From positions 1-64,000 of the forward strand of contig NZ_JAFLHG010000015.1 of the NCBI RefSeq assembly GCF_018717645.1: DNA of 64,000 nucleotides, in the 5' to 3' direction. The notes below the pieces were generated by a model. That model was not told the origin of the DNA, made no database searches, and saw nothing but the letters and a program-made list of their open reading frames with translations. The stretch is from Microbacterium flavum. Its GTDB lineage: Bacteria > Actinomycetota > Actinomycetes > Actinomycetales > Microbacteriaceae. The translations under genes were made by a program, and so were the position numbers. This document shows positions 19,137 through 28,411 of the stretch, piece by piece; the first letter of the stretch is position 1; each line of letters starts with the position of its first letter.

Positions 19137-19747
19137 GACCGCAGGGTATCGTCCCCCGCTTCCCGCACGAGGCTCAGGAAGAGCTCGTGGAAGCGCGTCT
19201 CACCCGACACCTCGGGATGGAACGCCGTGCCGAGCAGGTTCCCCTGCCGCACCGCGACGGTGCTCCCATCCGGGAGCGCCGTCAGTGGGCGCGCCTGTTC
19301 ACCGACTTCGGTCACCCGCGGCGCGCGGATGAAGGCCGCGTGGACCGGCGCGTCGAACCCCTCGACGGCCAGATCGGTCTCGAACGACAGCGACTGCCCC
19401 CCGAAGGCGTTCCGGCGCACCGTGACGTCGAGGCCGCCGAAGCTCTCCTGCCCGTCGATGGGGTTCTCGATCCGGTCGGCGAGGAGGATCAGGCCCGCGC
19501 ATGTGCCGTACATGGGCATCCCCGCGGCGATCGCGCGCCGGATCGGCTCCTGCATGCCGAACGCGCGCGCCAGCTTGTCGATGACGCTGGACTCCCCGCC
19601 CGGCAGGACGAGTCCCCCGACGGCGGCGAGGTCGTCTGGTCGTCGGACGAGCGCCACCTCGGCGCCGAGCCCCGACAGGACGCGCACATGCTCGCGGACA
19701 TCGCCCTGAAGGGCGAGCACGCCGACGCGGGGTCGGGTCGGACTCAC
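19133..19747 (-). CDS. pdxT: Pyridoxal 5'-phosphate synthase glutaminase subunit PdxT
   Basis: A 204-residue class I glutaminase giving ammonia to PdxS for PLP synthesis. It starts [20 protein letters not shown] at a GTG that overlaps the pdxS stop codon (GTGA). The conserved [14 protein letters not shown], nucleophile motif [11 protein letters not shown] and catalytic [15 protein letters not shown] are all present. The open frame continues upstream antisense to nothing meaningful, so the short start is clearly right. Confidence 0.97.
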   Translation of the reverse strand: MSPTRPRVGVLALQGDVREHVRVLSGLGAEVALVRRPDDLAAVGGLVLPGGESSVIDKLARAFGMQEPIRRAIAAGMPMYGTCAGLILLADRIENPIDGQESFGGLDVTVRRNAFGGQSLSFETDLAVEGFDAPVHAAFIRAPRVTEVGEQARPLTALPDGSTVAVRQGNLLGTAFHPEVSGETRFHELFLSLVREAGDDTLRS

Positions 19748-20634
19748 CAGCCGCGCTCGGCGAGGCGGTGGGGTGCGGGCAGATCGGGGACGTTGATGCC
19801 GACCATCGCCTCCCCGAGACCGCGGGAGACCTCCGCGATCACCGAGGCATCGTCGAAGAAGGTCGTCGCCTTCACGATCGCCGCCGCCCGCGCCGCCGGA
19901 TTTCCGCTCTTGAAGATGCCCGAGCCCACGAAGACACCGTCCGCGCCGAGCTGCATCATCATCGCGGCGTCCGCCGGCGTGGCGACGCCACCCGCGACGA
20001 ACAGCACGACGGGAAGCGTCCCCGTCTCGGCGATCTCGGCGACGAGGTCGTACGGCGCCTGGAGCTCCTTCGCGGCCACGAACAGCTCGTCCTTGGGAAG
20101 GGCGGCGAGAGCCGCGATCTCGCCGCGGATCTTGCGGATGTGCTTCATCGCCTCGGACACGTCCCCGGTGCCGGCCTCGCCCTTGGAGCGGATCATCGCC
20201 GCCCCCTCGGTGATCCGTCGGAGCGCCTCGCCGAGGTTCGTCGCGCCGCACACGAACGGCACCGTGAACTTCCACTTGTCGATGTGGTTCACGTAGTCGG
20301 CGGGCGAGAGCACCTCGGACTCGTCGATGTAGTCGACACCGAGCTCCTGCAGCACCTGCGCCTCGACGAAGTGTCCGATGCGGGCCTTGGCCATCACCGG
20401 GATCGACACCGCCTCGATGATCCCGTCGATCATGTCCGGGTCGCTCATGCGCGACACGCCGCCCTGGGCACGGATGTCGGCGGGGACGCGCTCGAGCGCC
20501 ATGACGGCGACGGCACCGGCGTCCTCGGCGATCTTGGCCTGGTCGGGCGTGACGACGTCCATGATGACGCCGCCCTTCAGCATCTCGGCGAGGCCGCGCT
20601 TGACGCGCGAGGATCCGGTCGTGGGCGTGGACAT
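19744..20634 (-). CDS. pdxS: Pyridoxal 5'-phosphate synthase lyase subunit PdxS
   Basis: A 296-residue TIM-barrel enzyme that forms PLP from ribose 5-phosphate, glyceraldehyde 3-phosphate and PdxT-derived ammonia. It starts [27 protein letters not shown]. The conserved [31 protein letters not shown], [19 protein letters not shown] and [19 protein letters not shown] motifs are visible. It is the first gene of the long minus-strand run ending with relA and is divergent from pdxR, with a palindrome over its putative transcription start. Confidence 0.98.
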   Translation of the reverse strand: MSTPTTGSSRVKRGLAEMLKGGVIMDVVTPDQAKIAEDAGAVAVMALERVPADIRAQGGVSRMSDPDMIDGIIEAVSIPVMAKARIGHFVEAQVLQELGVDYIDESEVLSPADYVNHIDKWKFTVPFVCGATNLGEALRRITEGAAMIRSKGEAGTGDVSEAMKHIRKIRGEIAALAALPKDELFVAAKELQAPYDLVAEIAETGTLPVVLFVAGGVATPADAAMMMQLGADGVFVGSGIFKSGNPAARAAAIVKATTFFDDASVIAEVSRGLGEAMVGINVPDLPAPHRLAERGW

Positions 20635-20670
20635 CAGGCGGGCTCCTGCACGTTCGAGGGTCGGGTCGAT

Positions 20671-20690
20671 TTGACCTAGGCCAAAAAATA
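20671..20690 (-). promoter_or_regulatory. Putative pdxS promoter -10 with overlapping operator
   Basis: On the minus strand TATTTT (20690-20685) is a plausible -10. Just downstream, TTGACCTAGGCCAA (20671-20684) is a 14-bp inverted repeat with one mismatched pair. It would lie over the transcription start of pdxS, a good position for repression or for binding of the divergently encoded PdxR. Assignment to PdxR is inference. Confidence 0.4.
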
Positions 20691-20743
20691 GCATGTCCTG
20701 CCACACGGTGTTCGTTGACACGTCACAAGCCGCGCCGGGTCGA

Positions 20744-20749
20744 TAGGAT
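20744..20749 (+). promoter_or_regulatory. Probable -10 element of pdxR (TAGGAT)
   Basis: TAGGAT sits 23 bases ahead of the ATG at 20773, giving a short leader that contains GGGGAG as ribosome-binding site. The TTGACA at 20715 is too far away (23-base spacer) to be its -35 element. Confidence 0.45.
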
Positions 20750-20772
20750 CGAGTGGACGGGGAGTGTGGACG

Positions 20773-22101
20773 ATGCCCATCAGCGGACGGGCGGCGACGG
20801 ATATCGCCGACAGCGTGCGCCAGCAGGTCGAGCGCGGCGAGCTCGTCCCCGGCGATGCGCTCCCCTCGGTGCGCGCCCTCGCCGACGACCTCGCCGTCAA
20901 CCGCAACACGGTCGTCTCCGCCTACCGCCTGCTCACCCAGGCGGGCCTCGTCGAAGCACGAGGGCGCGCCGGCACCCGCGTCGCCCTCCGCGCGCCGATC
21001 GCCCAGGAGGGCTTCGCCCACGACACGGTGCTGCGCGATCTCGGGACGGGGAATCCCGATCCGGCGCTCATCCCCGACCCGACGGCGGCCCTCGCCAGGA
21101 CAGCCGGCCGGCCCGTGCTCTACGGCGAACCGGTGATCGACACCGATCTCGAGACCTGGGCGACCACGTGGATGCGTGCGGCCGTCGGCCCGCGCCCCTT
21201 CCGGCTGACGGTCACCGGCGGCGCATCCGACGCGATCGAACGCCTCCTCGCCCAGACCCTCACCCGCGATGACGCGGTCGCTCTGGAAGATCCGTGCTTC
21301 CTCGCGAGCCTCAACACCGTGCGCCTCGGGGGGTACCGCCCGGTGGCCGTCCCGGTCGACGACGAGGGGATGACCGTCGCGGGCCTTCAGGCGGCGCTGG
21401 ATGCCGGGGCGCGCGCCGTCGTCCTGACCCCGCGTGCACAGAACCCGACCGGCGCGAGCCTGTCGCAGGGCCGCGCCGCGGCACTTCGAGGGGTCCTCAG
21501 CACGCACCCCTACGTGCTCGTGATCGAGGACGATCACTTCTCGCTCCTGTCCGCGCGGCCGTACTTCTCGGTGATCCCCGAGGGCCACCACCGGTGGGCG
21601 CTCATCCGATCGGTCTCGAAGTTCCTGGGGCCGGACATGTGCCTCGCGGTCACGGCATCCGACCCGGATACCGCGGAGCGGCTCGCCCGTCGACTGAACC
21701 CCGGCTCGCAATGGGTCAGCCACCTGCTCCAGCGCCTCGGCCACGCGCTGCTCACCGACGCCGACGCGGTGGCCGCTGTGGCCCGCGCGGCGGAGCACTA
21801 CGCCGGCCGGAACGCCGCCGCAGCGGCGGCGCTCACCGACGCCGGCGTGACGGTCACCCCCGGCGACGGCCTCAGCCTGTGGGTGCCGCTGCCGGTCGCC
21901 GCCCGCTCCGTCTCGGAGCAGCTAATGCGGCGCGGATGGCTCGCGCGACCCGGCGACGAGTTCGTCCTCGAGAGCGACGCGGCGGCGCGACACCTGCGCC
22001 TGACCGTCCACGATCTGTCCGACGCGGACCTCCGGCGTCTGGCATCCGACCTGGCGGAGGCCGTCGCCGCCGCCTCGACCACGAAAGCAGCGCGATCATG
22101 A
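20773..22101 (+). CDS. pdxR: PdxR-like MocR/GntR regulator with aminotransferase-fold domain
   Basis: About 442 residues, a MocR-type regulator. An N-terminal GntR winged helix ([27 protein letters not shown], residues ~25-70) is linked to a class I aminotransferase-fold domain. The PLP-binding lysine is in [19 protein letters not shown] near residue 285, and the NPTGASLS substrate loop is kept. The ATG at 20773 follows GGGGAG; an upstream GTG at 20764 lies too close to it. Divergence from pdxST and the 4-base overlap with pdxY indicate that it senses PLP and controls B6 genes. The related PdxR of Corynebacterium activates pdxST. Confidence 0.9.
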   Translation: MPISGRAATDIADSVRQQVERGELVPGDALPSVRALADDLAVNRNTVVSAYRLLTQAGLVEARGRAGTRVALRAPIAQEGFAHDTVLRDLGTGNPDPALIPDPTAALARTAGRPVLYGEPVIDTDLETWATTWMRAAVGPRPFRLTVTGGASDAIERLLAQTLTRDDAVALEDPCFLASLNTVRLGGYRPVAVPVDDEGMTVAGLQAALDAGARAVVLTPRAQNPTGASLSQGRAAALRGVLSTHPYVLVIEDDHFSLLSARPYFSVIPEGHHRWALIRSVSKFLGPDMCLAVTASDPDTAERLARRLNPGSQWVSHLLQRLGHALLTDADAVAAVARAAEHYAGRNAAAAAALTDAGVTVTPGDGLSLWVPLPVAARSVSEQLMRRGWLARPGDEFVLESDAAARHLRLTVHDLSDADLRRLASDLAEAVAAASTTKAARS

Positions 22102-22949
22102 AGATCCTCTCGATCCAGTCCGCCGTCGCCTACGGCCATGTGGGCAACTCCGCCGCCGTCTTCCCGCTGCAGCGCATCGGCGTGGAGGTTCTCCCGGTGT
22201 ACACCGTGAACTTCTCCAACCACACGGGCTACGGGGCGTGGCGCGGACCACTGATCTCGCCCGACGACGTCCGCGATGTCATCCTCGGCATCGAGGAGCG
22301 CGGGGTCTTCGGCGAGATCGACGTGGTGCTCAGCGGCTATCAGGGCGGCGAGGGCATCGGCGACGTCATCCTCGATGCCGTCGCGCGCGTGAAGGCCGCG
22401 AACCCGGATGCCGTCTACGCGTGCGATCCCGTCATGGGCAACGCGAAGAGCGGCTGCTTCGTCGCCCCGGCGATCCCGATCCTGCTGCGGGAGCGGGTCG
22501 TCCCCGCGGCCGACATCATCACGCCGAACCAGTTCGAGCTGGGCTTTCTCACCGAGACGGACCCGCGTGATCTCGACTCCACGCTCGCGTCCGTCGACGC
22601 GGCGAGAGCGATGGGTCCCTCGACCGTGCTCGTCACCTCGGTCGAGCGCCCGGATCAGCCGCTCGACACGATCGAGATGCTCGCGGTCACGCCCGAGGGT
22701 GCCTGGATCGTGCAGACGCCGCGCATTCCGATGAAGGCGAACGGGTCGGGCGACGTGACGGCGGCCCTGTTCACCGCGCACTACCGGTCGACCGGTGACG
22801 CGGCGGACGCGCTGGCGAAGACCGTGTCGAGCGTGTTCGACCTGCTGACCCTGACGCACGAGTCGGGGCAGCGCGAGCTGCAGCTCGTCGAGGCGCAGGA
22901 GTTCTACGCGCACCCCCGCGCGCAGTTCCCGGTGACCCGCATCCGCTGA
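22098..22949 (+). CDS. pdxY: Pyridoxal/pyridoxamine kinase PdxY
   Basis: A 283-residue ribokinase-fold enzyme that phosphorylates pyridoxal or pyridoxamine in PLP salvage. It starts [25 protein letters not shown], the family hallmark. VYACDPVMGN, ITPNQFELGFLT and the anion-hole motif MKANGSGDVTAALF with the catalytic Asp are all present. The start overlaps the regulator's stop (ATGA), so the pair is one transcript. Together with pdxST the locus has both de novo and salvage routes to PLP under one regulator. Confidence 0.96.
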   Translation: MKILSIQSAVAYGHVGNSAAVFPLQRIGVEVLPVYTVNFSNHTGYGAWRGPLISPDDVRDVILGIEERGVFGEIDVVLSGYQGGEGIGDVILDAVARVKAANPDAVYACDPVMGNAKSGCFVAPAIPILLRERVVPAADIITPNQFELGFLTETDPRDLDSTLASVDAARAMGPSTVLVTSVERPDQPLDTIEMLAVTPEGAWIVQTPRIPMKANGSGDVTAALFTAHYRSTGDAADALAKTVSSVFDLLTLTHESGQRELQLVEAQEFYAHPRAQFPVTRIR

Positions 22950-22993
22950 CCCGCCGCACGCCTGGTCCCACCCGCGTCCGCGCATCCGACCCG

Positions 22994-23041
22994 CGAGACA
23001 CCGGCCCTGCACCGAGGCGCCGGGTGTGCACCGGTGTCTCG
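22994..23041. repeat. Intergenic palindrome / likely bidirectional terminator
   Basis: CGAGACACCGG (22994-23004) and its exact complement CCGGTGTCTCG (23031-23041) enclose a second inner pairing (TGCAC/GTGCA). A third half-copy, CCGTGTCTCGCGG, follows at 23051-23063. It lies between the convergent pdxY and HIT genes, so it may end both transcripts. Confidence 0.6.
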
Positions 23042-23092
23042 GCGTGGAAACCGTGTCTCGCGGTCAGAGCGGACGAACGGGGCGGTCCAGGG

Positions 23093-23728
23093 TCACGCCA
23101 TTGGCCAGGCGGATGCCACGGCCTCGCGCACGTCGCCGAGCAGCTGCGGCAGGGCTTTCGTGCGCGCGATGATCGGGAAGAAGTTCGCGTCCGATGCCCA
23201 GCGCGGCACGATGTGCTGGTGAAGGTGCTCGTCGACTCCCGCGCCCGCGACGGCGCCCTGGTTCATGCCGATGTTGAAGCCGTCGCAGCGCGACACCTCT
23301 CGGAGCACCCGCATGCCGGTCTGCGTGAGCGCTCCGATCTCGGCGACCTCCTCCGGCGTGGCCTGGTCGTAGGTCGCGATATGGCGATACGGGCATACGA
23401 GCATGTGCCCCGAGTTGTACGGGAAGAGATTCAGCAGCACGTAGGACGTCACGCCCCGGTGGACGATGAGGCCGTCGGCATCCGACTTCTGCGGCGCGGC
23501 GCAGAAGGGGCACCCGCTCCCCCGCAGCGCGTCCGCCCCGGTGGTGATGTAGGCCATGCGGTGCGGCGTCCAGAGCCGCTGAAAGGCGTCGGGAACGCCG
23601 GCGAACCCCTCGACAGGCTCGGGGACCGGACCAGGCTCCGGGACCGGGACAGGCTCCGGGACCGGGACAGGCTCGGAGACCGGGGCCGCGTCGCCGCCAT
23701 CCGGTCCCTGAGCCTGTCGAAGGGTCAC
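23093..23728 (-). CDS. HIT-family protein (Ap4A phosphorylase/hydrolase-like) with repeat-derived N-terminus
   Basis: A 211-residue HIT protein. The catalytic triad motif is [13 protein letters not shown] (HxHxH), preceded by [18 protein letters not shown] and [23 protein letters not shown] near residue 70 with later histidines suggests a zinc site. The family acts on dinucleoside polyphosphates or adenylylated nucleotides. The start is a GTG overlapping the thrS stop (GTGA). The first ~46 residues (RQAQGP... then PVPEP units) are translated from the dispersed repeat and are not part of the HIT fold, which begins at [17 protein letters not shown]. Confidence 0.92.
   Translation of the reverse strand: MTLRQAQGPDGGDAAPVSEPVPVPEPVPVPEPGPVPEPVEGFAGVPDAFQRLWTPHRMAYITTGADALRGSGCPFCAAPQKSDADGLIVHRGVTSYVLLNLFPYNSGHMLVCPYRHIATYDQATPEEVAEIGALTQTGMRVLREVSRCDGFNIGMNQGAVAGAGVDEHLHQHIVPRWASDANFFPIIARTKALPQLLGDVREAVASAWPMA
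23606..23724. repeat. Complete-looking dispersed repeat element with inverted ends and four 18-bp units
   Basis: The left end CCCCTCGACAGGCTCGGGGA.. (23606-23627) and the right end GGTCCCTGAGCCTGTCGAAG.. (23703-23724) are inverted copies matching at 20 of 22 positions. Between them are four tandem ~18-bp units starting at 23616, 23634, 23652 and 23670. The right end abuts the thrS stop codon. The structure resembles a MITE or REP-type element. Confidence 0.8.
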
Positions 23729-25743
23729 GCGAGATCCTCCGCGGAGTTCACGAGCGTCTTCGCGGCGATCGCCGTGAGGATCTTCTCGACCGCCTCGTCG
23801 ACGGGGATGCCGTTGGTCTGCGACCCGTCGCGGAAGCGGAACGACACCGTGCTGCCCGCACGGTCCTGCTCACCCGCGATCAGCTGCAGCGGCACCTTCT
23901 GGGTGGTGTGGGTGCGGATCTTCTTCGGCATCCGATCGTCGGAGTGGTCGACCTCGGCACGCACGCCCGCGGCGCGCAACCGGGTCACGATCTCGTCGAG
24001 GTACGGCGCGTACTCCTCGGCGACCGGGATGCCGACGACCTGGACGGGCGCGAGCCAGACAGGGAACGCTCCGGCGTAGTGCTCGAGAAGGATCGCGAAG
24101 AACCGCTCGACCGAGCCGAACAGAGCGCGGTGGATCATCACCGGGCGGTGCTTCTCGCCGTCGGGGCCGGTGTACTCCAGCTCGAACCGCTCGGGCTGGT
24201 TGAAGTCGAGCTGGATGGTCGACATCTGCCAGGTGCGCCCGATGGCGTCCCGCGCCTGAACCGAGATCTTCGGGCCGTAGAACGCGGCTCCGCCCGGGTC
24301 GGGAACGAGGTCGAGCCCGGAGCCTTCGGCCACCTCGCGCAGGGTCTCGGTCGCCTCGGTCCATAGCTCGTCGGCGCCGAGGAACTTGGGGTTCCCGTCC
24401 TCCTTCGTGGACAGTTCGAGGTAGAAGTCGTTCAGCCCGTAGTCGCGCAGCGTCTGCAGCACGAAGTCGAGCGAGTGGGTGAGCTCGCTCTTGACCTGAT
24501 CGGCCGTCACATAGATGTGGGTGTCGTCCTGGGTCATGCCGCGCACGCGGGTGAGGCCCGACAGGGTGCCGCTCTTCTCGTAGCGGTAGACGGACCCGAA
24601 CTCGCTGAGCCGCAGCGGCAGCTCGCGGTACGAGCGCCCCCGCGAGCGGAAGATCAGGTTGTGGAACGGGCAGTTCATGGGCTTCAGGTAGTACTCCTGG
24701 CCCTCACGGCTCACATGGCCGTCGGAATCCACGACCTCATCCAGCACCATCGGGGGGTACATGCCGTCGGCGTACCACTGCAGGTGGCCGCTCGTCATGA
24801 ACAGGTCGCCCTTGGTGATGTGCGGGGAGTTCACGACCTGGTAGCCGCTGGCGAGCAGGCGCTCGCGCATGTACCGCTCGATCTCGTAGCGGATGATGCC
24901 GCCCTTGGGGTGGAAGACCGAGAGACCCGGGCCGATCTCGTCGGGGAACGAGAAGAGGTCGAGGTCCTTGCCCAGCTTGCGGTGGTCGCGCTTGGCGGCC
25001 TCCTCGAGGCGCTGCTGGTACGCGCGCAGCTCGTCCTTGGTCGGCCAGGCGGTGCCGTAGATCCGCTGCAGCTGCGGGTTCTTCTCGCTGCCGCGCCAGT
25101 AGGCGCCGGCGACACGGGTGAGATCCCAGCCGTTCCCGACGTAGCGGGTCCCGGGGACGTGCGGGCCGCGGCAGAGGTCGCGCCACACGACCTCCCCCTC
25201 GCGGTCCACGTTCTCGTAGACGGTGAGCTCGGCGCCGCCGATCTCGGCAGAGGCGCCCTCGGCGGCGTTCGCGCCCGAGCCGGGTCCGCCCGCCAGGCCG
25301 ATCAGCTCGAGCTTGAACGGCTCCCCCTCCATCAGCGCACGGGCCTCGGCCTCGTCGACGACCCGGCGGACGAAGCGCTGGTTCTCGCGGACGATGCGCT
25401 CCATCTCCTTCTTGATGGCTTTGAGGTCCTCCGGCGTGAAGGGGTCCACGTCGCCGAAGTCGAAGTAGAAGCCGTCGGTGATGGGCGGCCCGATCCCGAG
25501 CGTGGACTGCGGCTTGATCCGCTGCACGGCCTGGGCCATGACGTGCGCGGTGGAGTGGCGCAGGATCGCGAGGCCGTCCGCGCTGCTCGCGAGCACGGGC
25601 TCGACCTCGTCGCTCTCCGTGACGAGCGTCGCGAGGTCTTTCAGCTCGCCGCCCACGCGCAGGGCGACGACGGAGCGGTCGGGGAACAGGGTGAAGCCGT
25701 CGGCGGGATAGGTCACGTCCGCCGCGGGTGAGACATCAGTCAA
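23725..25743 (-). CDS. thrS: Threonine--tRNA ligase
   Basis: A 672-residue class II synthetase. The TGS domain ([20 protein letters not shown]) is followed by the editing domain ([19 protein letters not shown]), the catalytic core ([33 protein letters not shown]) and the anticodon-binding domain ([20 protein letters not shown]). The start is a TTG at 25743, with GGAG about 10 bases upstream; no ATG or GTG near the TGS domain fits. An open frame extends upstream without family support. A ~17-residue Gly/Ala-rich stretch near residue 170 ([15 protein letters not shown]) is an extra linker. It overlaps the HIT gene by 4 bases. Confidence 0.96.
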   Translation of the reverse strand: MTDVSPAADVTYPADGFTLFPDRSVVALRVGGELKDLATLVTESDEVEPVLASSADGLAILRHSTAHVMAQAVQRIKPQSTLGIGPPITDGFYFDFGDVDPFTPEDLKAIKKEMERIVRENQRFVRRVVDEAEARALMEGEPFKLELIGLAGGPGSGANAAEGASAEIGGAELTVYENVDREGEVVWRDLCRGPHVPGTRYVGNGWDLTRVAGAYWRGSEKNPQLQRIYGTAWPTKDELRAYQQRLEEAAKRDHRKLGKDLDLFSFPDEIGPGLSVFHPKGGIIRYEIERYMRERLLASGYQVVNSPHITKGDLFMTSGHLQWYADGMYPPMVLDEVVDSDGHVSREGQEYYLKPMNCPFHNLIFRSRGRSYRELPLRLSEFGSVYRYEKSGTLSGLTRVRGMTQDDTHIYVTADQVKSELTHSLDFVLQTLRDYGLNDFYLELSTKEDGNPKFLGADELWTEATETLREVAEGSGLDLVPDPGGAAFYGPKISVQARDAIGRTWQMSTIQLDFNQPERFELEYTGPDGEKHRPVMIHRALFGSVERFFAILLEHYAGAFPVWLAPVQVVGIPVAEEYAPYLDEIVTRLRAAGVRAEVDHSDDRMPKKIRTHTTQKVPLQLIAGEQDRAGSTVSFRFRDGSQTNGIPVDEAVEKILTAIAAKTLVNSAEDLA

Positions 25744-25909
25744 GGGAGGGTCTCCAGAGGATGGATCGGATGGGATGCTCAGCTTCGGGCGCACCGCGCC
25801 CCGCCCGCTCAGGCCCAGATCGTTCGTGCACCGGGCGTTCGCGTGCCGGTCGCGAACGCGATGATCCGGCTCAGTTCCATATGTGCAGTCTATCGTCGCG
25901 GCAGGGTCC

Positions 25910-27073
25910 ATGATGGATGCCGTGATGCTTGCCGTGATCGGAGCGGTGCTCCTGCTCCTCGGCGGCGTGGCCGTCGCCACGGGCGTGCTCCCGGCCGCGG
26001 ATGCCCTCGCGATCGGCGACCGGGTGTGGCCGATCCTCCTCTTCGTCGTGGCGGTCACGATCGTCGCAGAGCTCGGCGCCCGGGCCGGTGTCTTTGATTC
26101 GGTGGCGGCCCGGCTCGCGCGGCTCTCGCGCGGCCGGGTGATCGTCCTCTGGCTCATGATCGTGGTCTTCGCGACCGTCGTCACGGCCTTCCTGTCGCTC
26201 GACACGACCGCGGTGCTCCTGACTCCGGTCGTCGTGGCCGTCGCGCGCGCGAACCGCCTCGCGCCGCTCCCGTTCGCCTTCGCCACGGTGTGGCTGGCGA
26301 ACACGGCATCCCTCTTCCTCCCTGTCTCCAATCTGACCAACCTGCTGGCGGCGCATCGGCTCGGCGAGCTCGACGCGCTGGGGTTCCTGGCGCTCCTGGG
26401 CCCCTCCGCGGTGATCGCGACCCTCGTCACGGTGGCGTTCCTCTGGTGGACGAACCGGCGCGACCTGCGCGGGCGCTTCACCCCGGGACACCCGCCGCGC
26501 GTGCCCGACCCGACCCTGCTGCGGATCTCCGCGGCCGTCCTGGTCGTGATGATGCCGCTCCTGGTCATCGGCATCCCGCCGTGGATGCCGGCGCTCGGCG
26601 CCGCGATCGCCTTGACCGTCGTCTTCGCGTGGCGCTCCCCCCGCGCCCTGCGATGGGCCCTCGTCCCCTGGCAGCTCGTGGTCTTCGCTTCGGGTTTGTT
26701 CCTCGCCGTCGGCGCAGCCGAGTCGCTGGGTTCGGGCGCACTGCTCGCCGCCGCGACAGGCCGCGGCGAGGACCTGCTGTCCCTCTGGCAGGTCGCCGGC
26801 GTCGGCCTGCTCGGCGCGAACGTCGTGAACAACCTGCCCGCGTACCTGGCGCTCGAGTCGGCGGCCGGCTCTCCCGTGCGCCTCGCAGCGCTTCTCATCG
26901 GCGTCAACGCCGGACCGTTGATCACCCCGTGGGCCTCTCTCGCGACCCTGCTGTGGCACCAGCGCCTGCACGCGGTGGGGGTGGATGTCCCGTGGCGTCG
27001 GTACGTCCTGCTCGGGCTCGTCGTCGCTCCCGTGACGGTGGCACTCGCGGTGCTCCCCCTCGCCCTGCGCTGA
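25910..27073 (+). CDS. SLC13/ArsB-type permease
   Basis: About 388 residues with ten or more hydrophobic helices and the ion-transporter fold of the ArsB/NhaD/SLC13 group. [21 protein letters not shown] and [19 protein letters not shown] form the first repeat, and [21 protein letters not shown] with [20 protein letters not shown] form the second. These are the helix-breaking substrate-binding motifs of the family. Arsenite, dicarboxylate or Na+/H+ transport cannot be told apart from sequence alone; no arsenic genes are nearby. The start is one of two adjacent ATGs (25910 or 25913). It is divergent from thrS and ends inside a perfect hairpin. Confidence 0.82.
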   Translation: MMDAVMLAVIGAVLLLLGGVAVATGVLPAADALAIGDRVWPILLFVVAVTIVAELGARAGVFDSVAARLARLSRGRVIVLWLMIVVFATVVTAFLSLDTTAVLLTPVVVAVARANRLAPLPFAFATVWLANTASLFLPVSNLTNLLAAHRLGELDALGFLALLGPSAVIATLVTVAFLWWTNRRDLRGRFTPGHPPRVPDPTLLRISAAVLVVMMPLLVIGIPPWMPALGAAIALTVVFAWRSPRALRWALVPWQLVVFASGLFLAVGAAESLGSGALLAAATGRGEDLLSLWQVAGVGLLGANVVNNLPAYLALESAAGSPVRLAALLIGVNAGPLITPWASLATLLWHQRLHAVGVDVPWRRYVLLGLVVAPVTVALAVLPLALR

Positions 27074-27090
27074 GCAGGGCGAGGGGGAGC
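27052..27090. terminator. Bidirectional terminator between permease and ACT-domain gene
   Basis: A perfect 17-bp stem (27052-27068 with 27074-27090, GCTCCCCCTCGCCCTGC and complement) has a 5-base loop formed by the end of the permease gene and its stop codon. The two flanking genes are convergent, so the hairpin can serve both. Confidence 0.8.
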
Positions 27091-27102
27091 TCGTCCACGC
27101 GC

Positions 27103-27642
27103 TCAGGCGAGGGTGAGGTCGACCTGGATCTCGCCCGCGAGGGCCTCGAGGGCGCGCGTGATCTCGTCGGCATCCCCCGTGGGCGGCACGCTGACCGTGA
27201 CCACGGCCTCGAAGAGCGTTCCGCCGGCCATCGGCGCGTCGAGGGTGCGACTGCGGAAAGTATCGATCGATACCGCGTGCGCGGCGATCGCCGCGGTGAC
27301 GTCGCGCACGATGCCGGGGCGGTCGTTGCCGAGCACGGTGAACGAGAGCGTGCGGCGCGCGGCATCAGCGGCTCCGGATGCCGGGGCTCCGCCCCCACCC
27401 GCTCCCGGCGCGCCGCTGTGCACCGCCACCGTCAGCAGACCGTCGAGGTCCTCGAGCGACGCCGTCAGCGCGGCGACACCGTCATCGGGCACGGTCACCA
27501 GGACGATCCCCGCGAAGGCTCCGGCGAGCTCGGCCAGTTCGCTCCGCTCCCAGTTGCCCCCGCCCTCGGAGATCCTGCGGGCGAGCGCGTTGACGAGTCC
27601 GGCGCGGTCCTCGCCGACGACGGTGAGCACGAGATGGGCCAT
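27103..27642 (-). CDS. Tandem ACT-domain protein (GcvR-like)
   Basis: A 179-residue protein with two ACT domains. The first is MAHLVLTVVGEDRAGLVNALARRISEGGGNW and the second, after a Gly/Ala linker, is LSFTVLGNDRPGIVRDVTAAIAAHAVSI. This is the layout of GcvR-type regulators and of ligand-binding ACT-ACT proteins, which usually sense amino acids such as glycine. No glycine-cleavage genes are in the window, so the ligand is unknown. It is an isolated gene bounded by hairpins. Confidence 0.85.
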   Translation of the reverse strand: MAHLVLTVVGEDRAGLVNALARRISEGGGNWERSELAELAGAFAGIVLVTVPDDGVAALTASLEDLDGLLTVAVHSGAPGAGGGGAPASGAADAARRTLSFTVLGNDRPGIVRDVTAAIAAHAVSIDTFRSRTLDAPMAGGTLFEAVVTVSVPPTGDADEITRALEALAGEIQVDLTLA

Positions 27643-27766
27643 GCCCGGAGCCTATCGGGAGGCCGCGACGGCTGTCACGGCCTCCCGCTCGGGGAGCCGT
27701 CAGACGGGAGCCTGACCCGATGAATGCGCTGATCGCTCAGATCGCGATCGCCGGCCGAGAAAGCGA

Positions 27767-27790
27767 AAACCCCCGGTGAACCGGGGGTTT
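27767..27790 (-). terminator. Intrinsic terminator after tRNA-Val(GAC)
   Basis: On the minus strand the stem AAACCCCCGG/CCGGGGGTTT with loop TTCA is followed by a T-rich stretch (TTTTCGCTTTC). It lies 4 bases beyond the tRNA 3' end and closes the minus-strand tRNA cluster. Confidence 0.85.
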
Positions 27791-27794
27791 CAGG

Positions 27795-27869
27795 TGGTGC
27801 GCGATACTGGGATCGAACCAGTGACCTCTTCCGTGTCAGGGAAGCGCGCTACCGCTGCGCCAATCGCGC
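27795..27869 (-). tRNA. tRNA-Val (anticodon GAC)
   Basis: Cloverleaf read on the minus strand: acceptor GCGCGAT/ATCGCGC, D-arm with GCGC pairing and AGCGGTA loop, anticodon arm CTTCC-CTGACAC-GGAAG with GAC in the loop, and T-arm ACTGG-TTCGATC-CCAGT. The discriminator is A and the CCA end is encoded. Confidence 0.93.
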
Positions 27870-27896
27870 CTGTACAGGCTTGTTCAGTTATGAGCG

Positions 27897-27967
27897 AGGT
27901 GGCGACGGGATTCGAACCCGTGTAAACGGCTTTGCAGGCCGGTGCCTAGCCGCTCGGCCACGCCACC
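27897..27967 (-). tRNA. tRNA-Cys (anticodon GCA)
   Basis: Acceptor GGTGGCG/CGCCACC, anticodon loop CTGCAAA giving GCA, and T-arm CGGG-TTCGAAT-CCCG. The discriminator is U and no CCA is encoded. It lies 28 bases upstream of the tRNA-Val gene on the same strand. Confidence 0.92.
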
Positions 27968-28034
27968 GTGTGGATTAACCGTGTGGTTTGACCCCACGTG
28001 CCGTGATCACTTCGAAAAGTGATCCCTGCACTCG

Positions 28035-28107
28035 AGCGGATGACGAGACTCGAACTCGCGACCCTAACCTTGGCAAGGTTATGCGCTACCAACTGCGCTA
28101 CATCCGC
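28035..28107 (-). tRNA. tRNA-Gly (anticodon GCC)
   Basis: Acceptor GCGGATG/CATCCGC, D-arm GCGC-AGTTGGTA-GCGC, anticodon loop TTGCCAA giving GCC, and a T-arm with GTTCGAGTC. The discriminator is U without encoded CCA. It is the first gene of the minus-strand tRNA group Gly-Cys-Val. Confidence 0.93.
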
Positions 28108-28258
28108 ATTTCGCACCCTGGTTGCCCCGGGCACTTGATCGACTTTAGCCGACGAACGCGCGAGCGCCAAACCGATGCACCTCCGCGCGTGTCACACGTT
28201 CCGATTCGTCGCGAGCCCCGGCATCCGGTAGCATCGGTTCTCGGTCCTTCGGGATCAC

Positions 28259-28331
28259 GGGCGATTGGCGCAGTTGGTAGCGCGCTTCCTTCACACGGAA
28301 GAGGTCATCAGTTCGAGTCTGGTATCGCCCA
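28259..28331 (+). tRNA. tRNA-Val (anticodon CAC)
   Basis: Acceptor GGGCGAT/ATCGCCC, anticodon arm CTTCC-TTCACAC-GGAAG giving CAC, and T-loop GTTCGAGTC. It is closely related in its D- and anticodon arms to the Val(GAC) gene on the other strand. A strong hairpin follows at once. Confidence 0.93.
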
Positions 28332-28336
28332 CCGCA

Positions 28337-28361
28337 CGCCCCCGTCGCCCGGGGGCGTTTT
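28337..28361 (+). terminator. Intrinsic terminator after tRNA-Val(CAC)
   Basis: The stem CGCCCCC/GGGGGCG with a 7-base loop is followed by TTTTCGTTT, a classical U-tract terminator 6 bases beyond the tRNA. Confidence 0.85.
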
Positions 28362-28411
28362 CGTTTCCGCCGGGCATCCGTTCGACACGTGCACGCGCCA
28401 GACTGTGGGAC

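Noticed and set aside
20715..20720. TTGACA as -35 element for pdxR
   Set aside because: The spacer to TAGGAT is 23 bases, too long for a sigma-70-type promoter.
25744..25909. A T-box or other riboswitch before thrS
   Set aside because: The region is short, shows no T-box sequence or specifier stem, and must also hold the promoter of the divergent permease gene.
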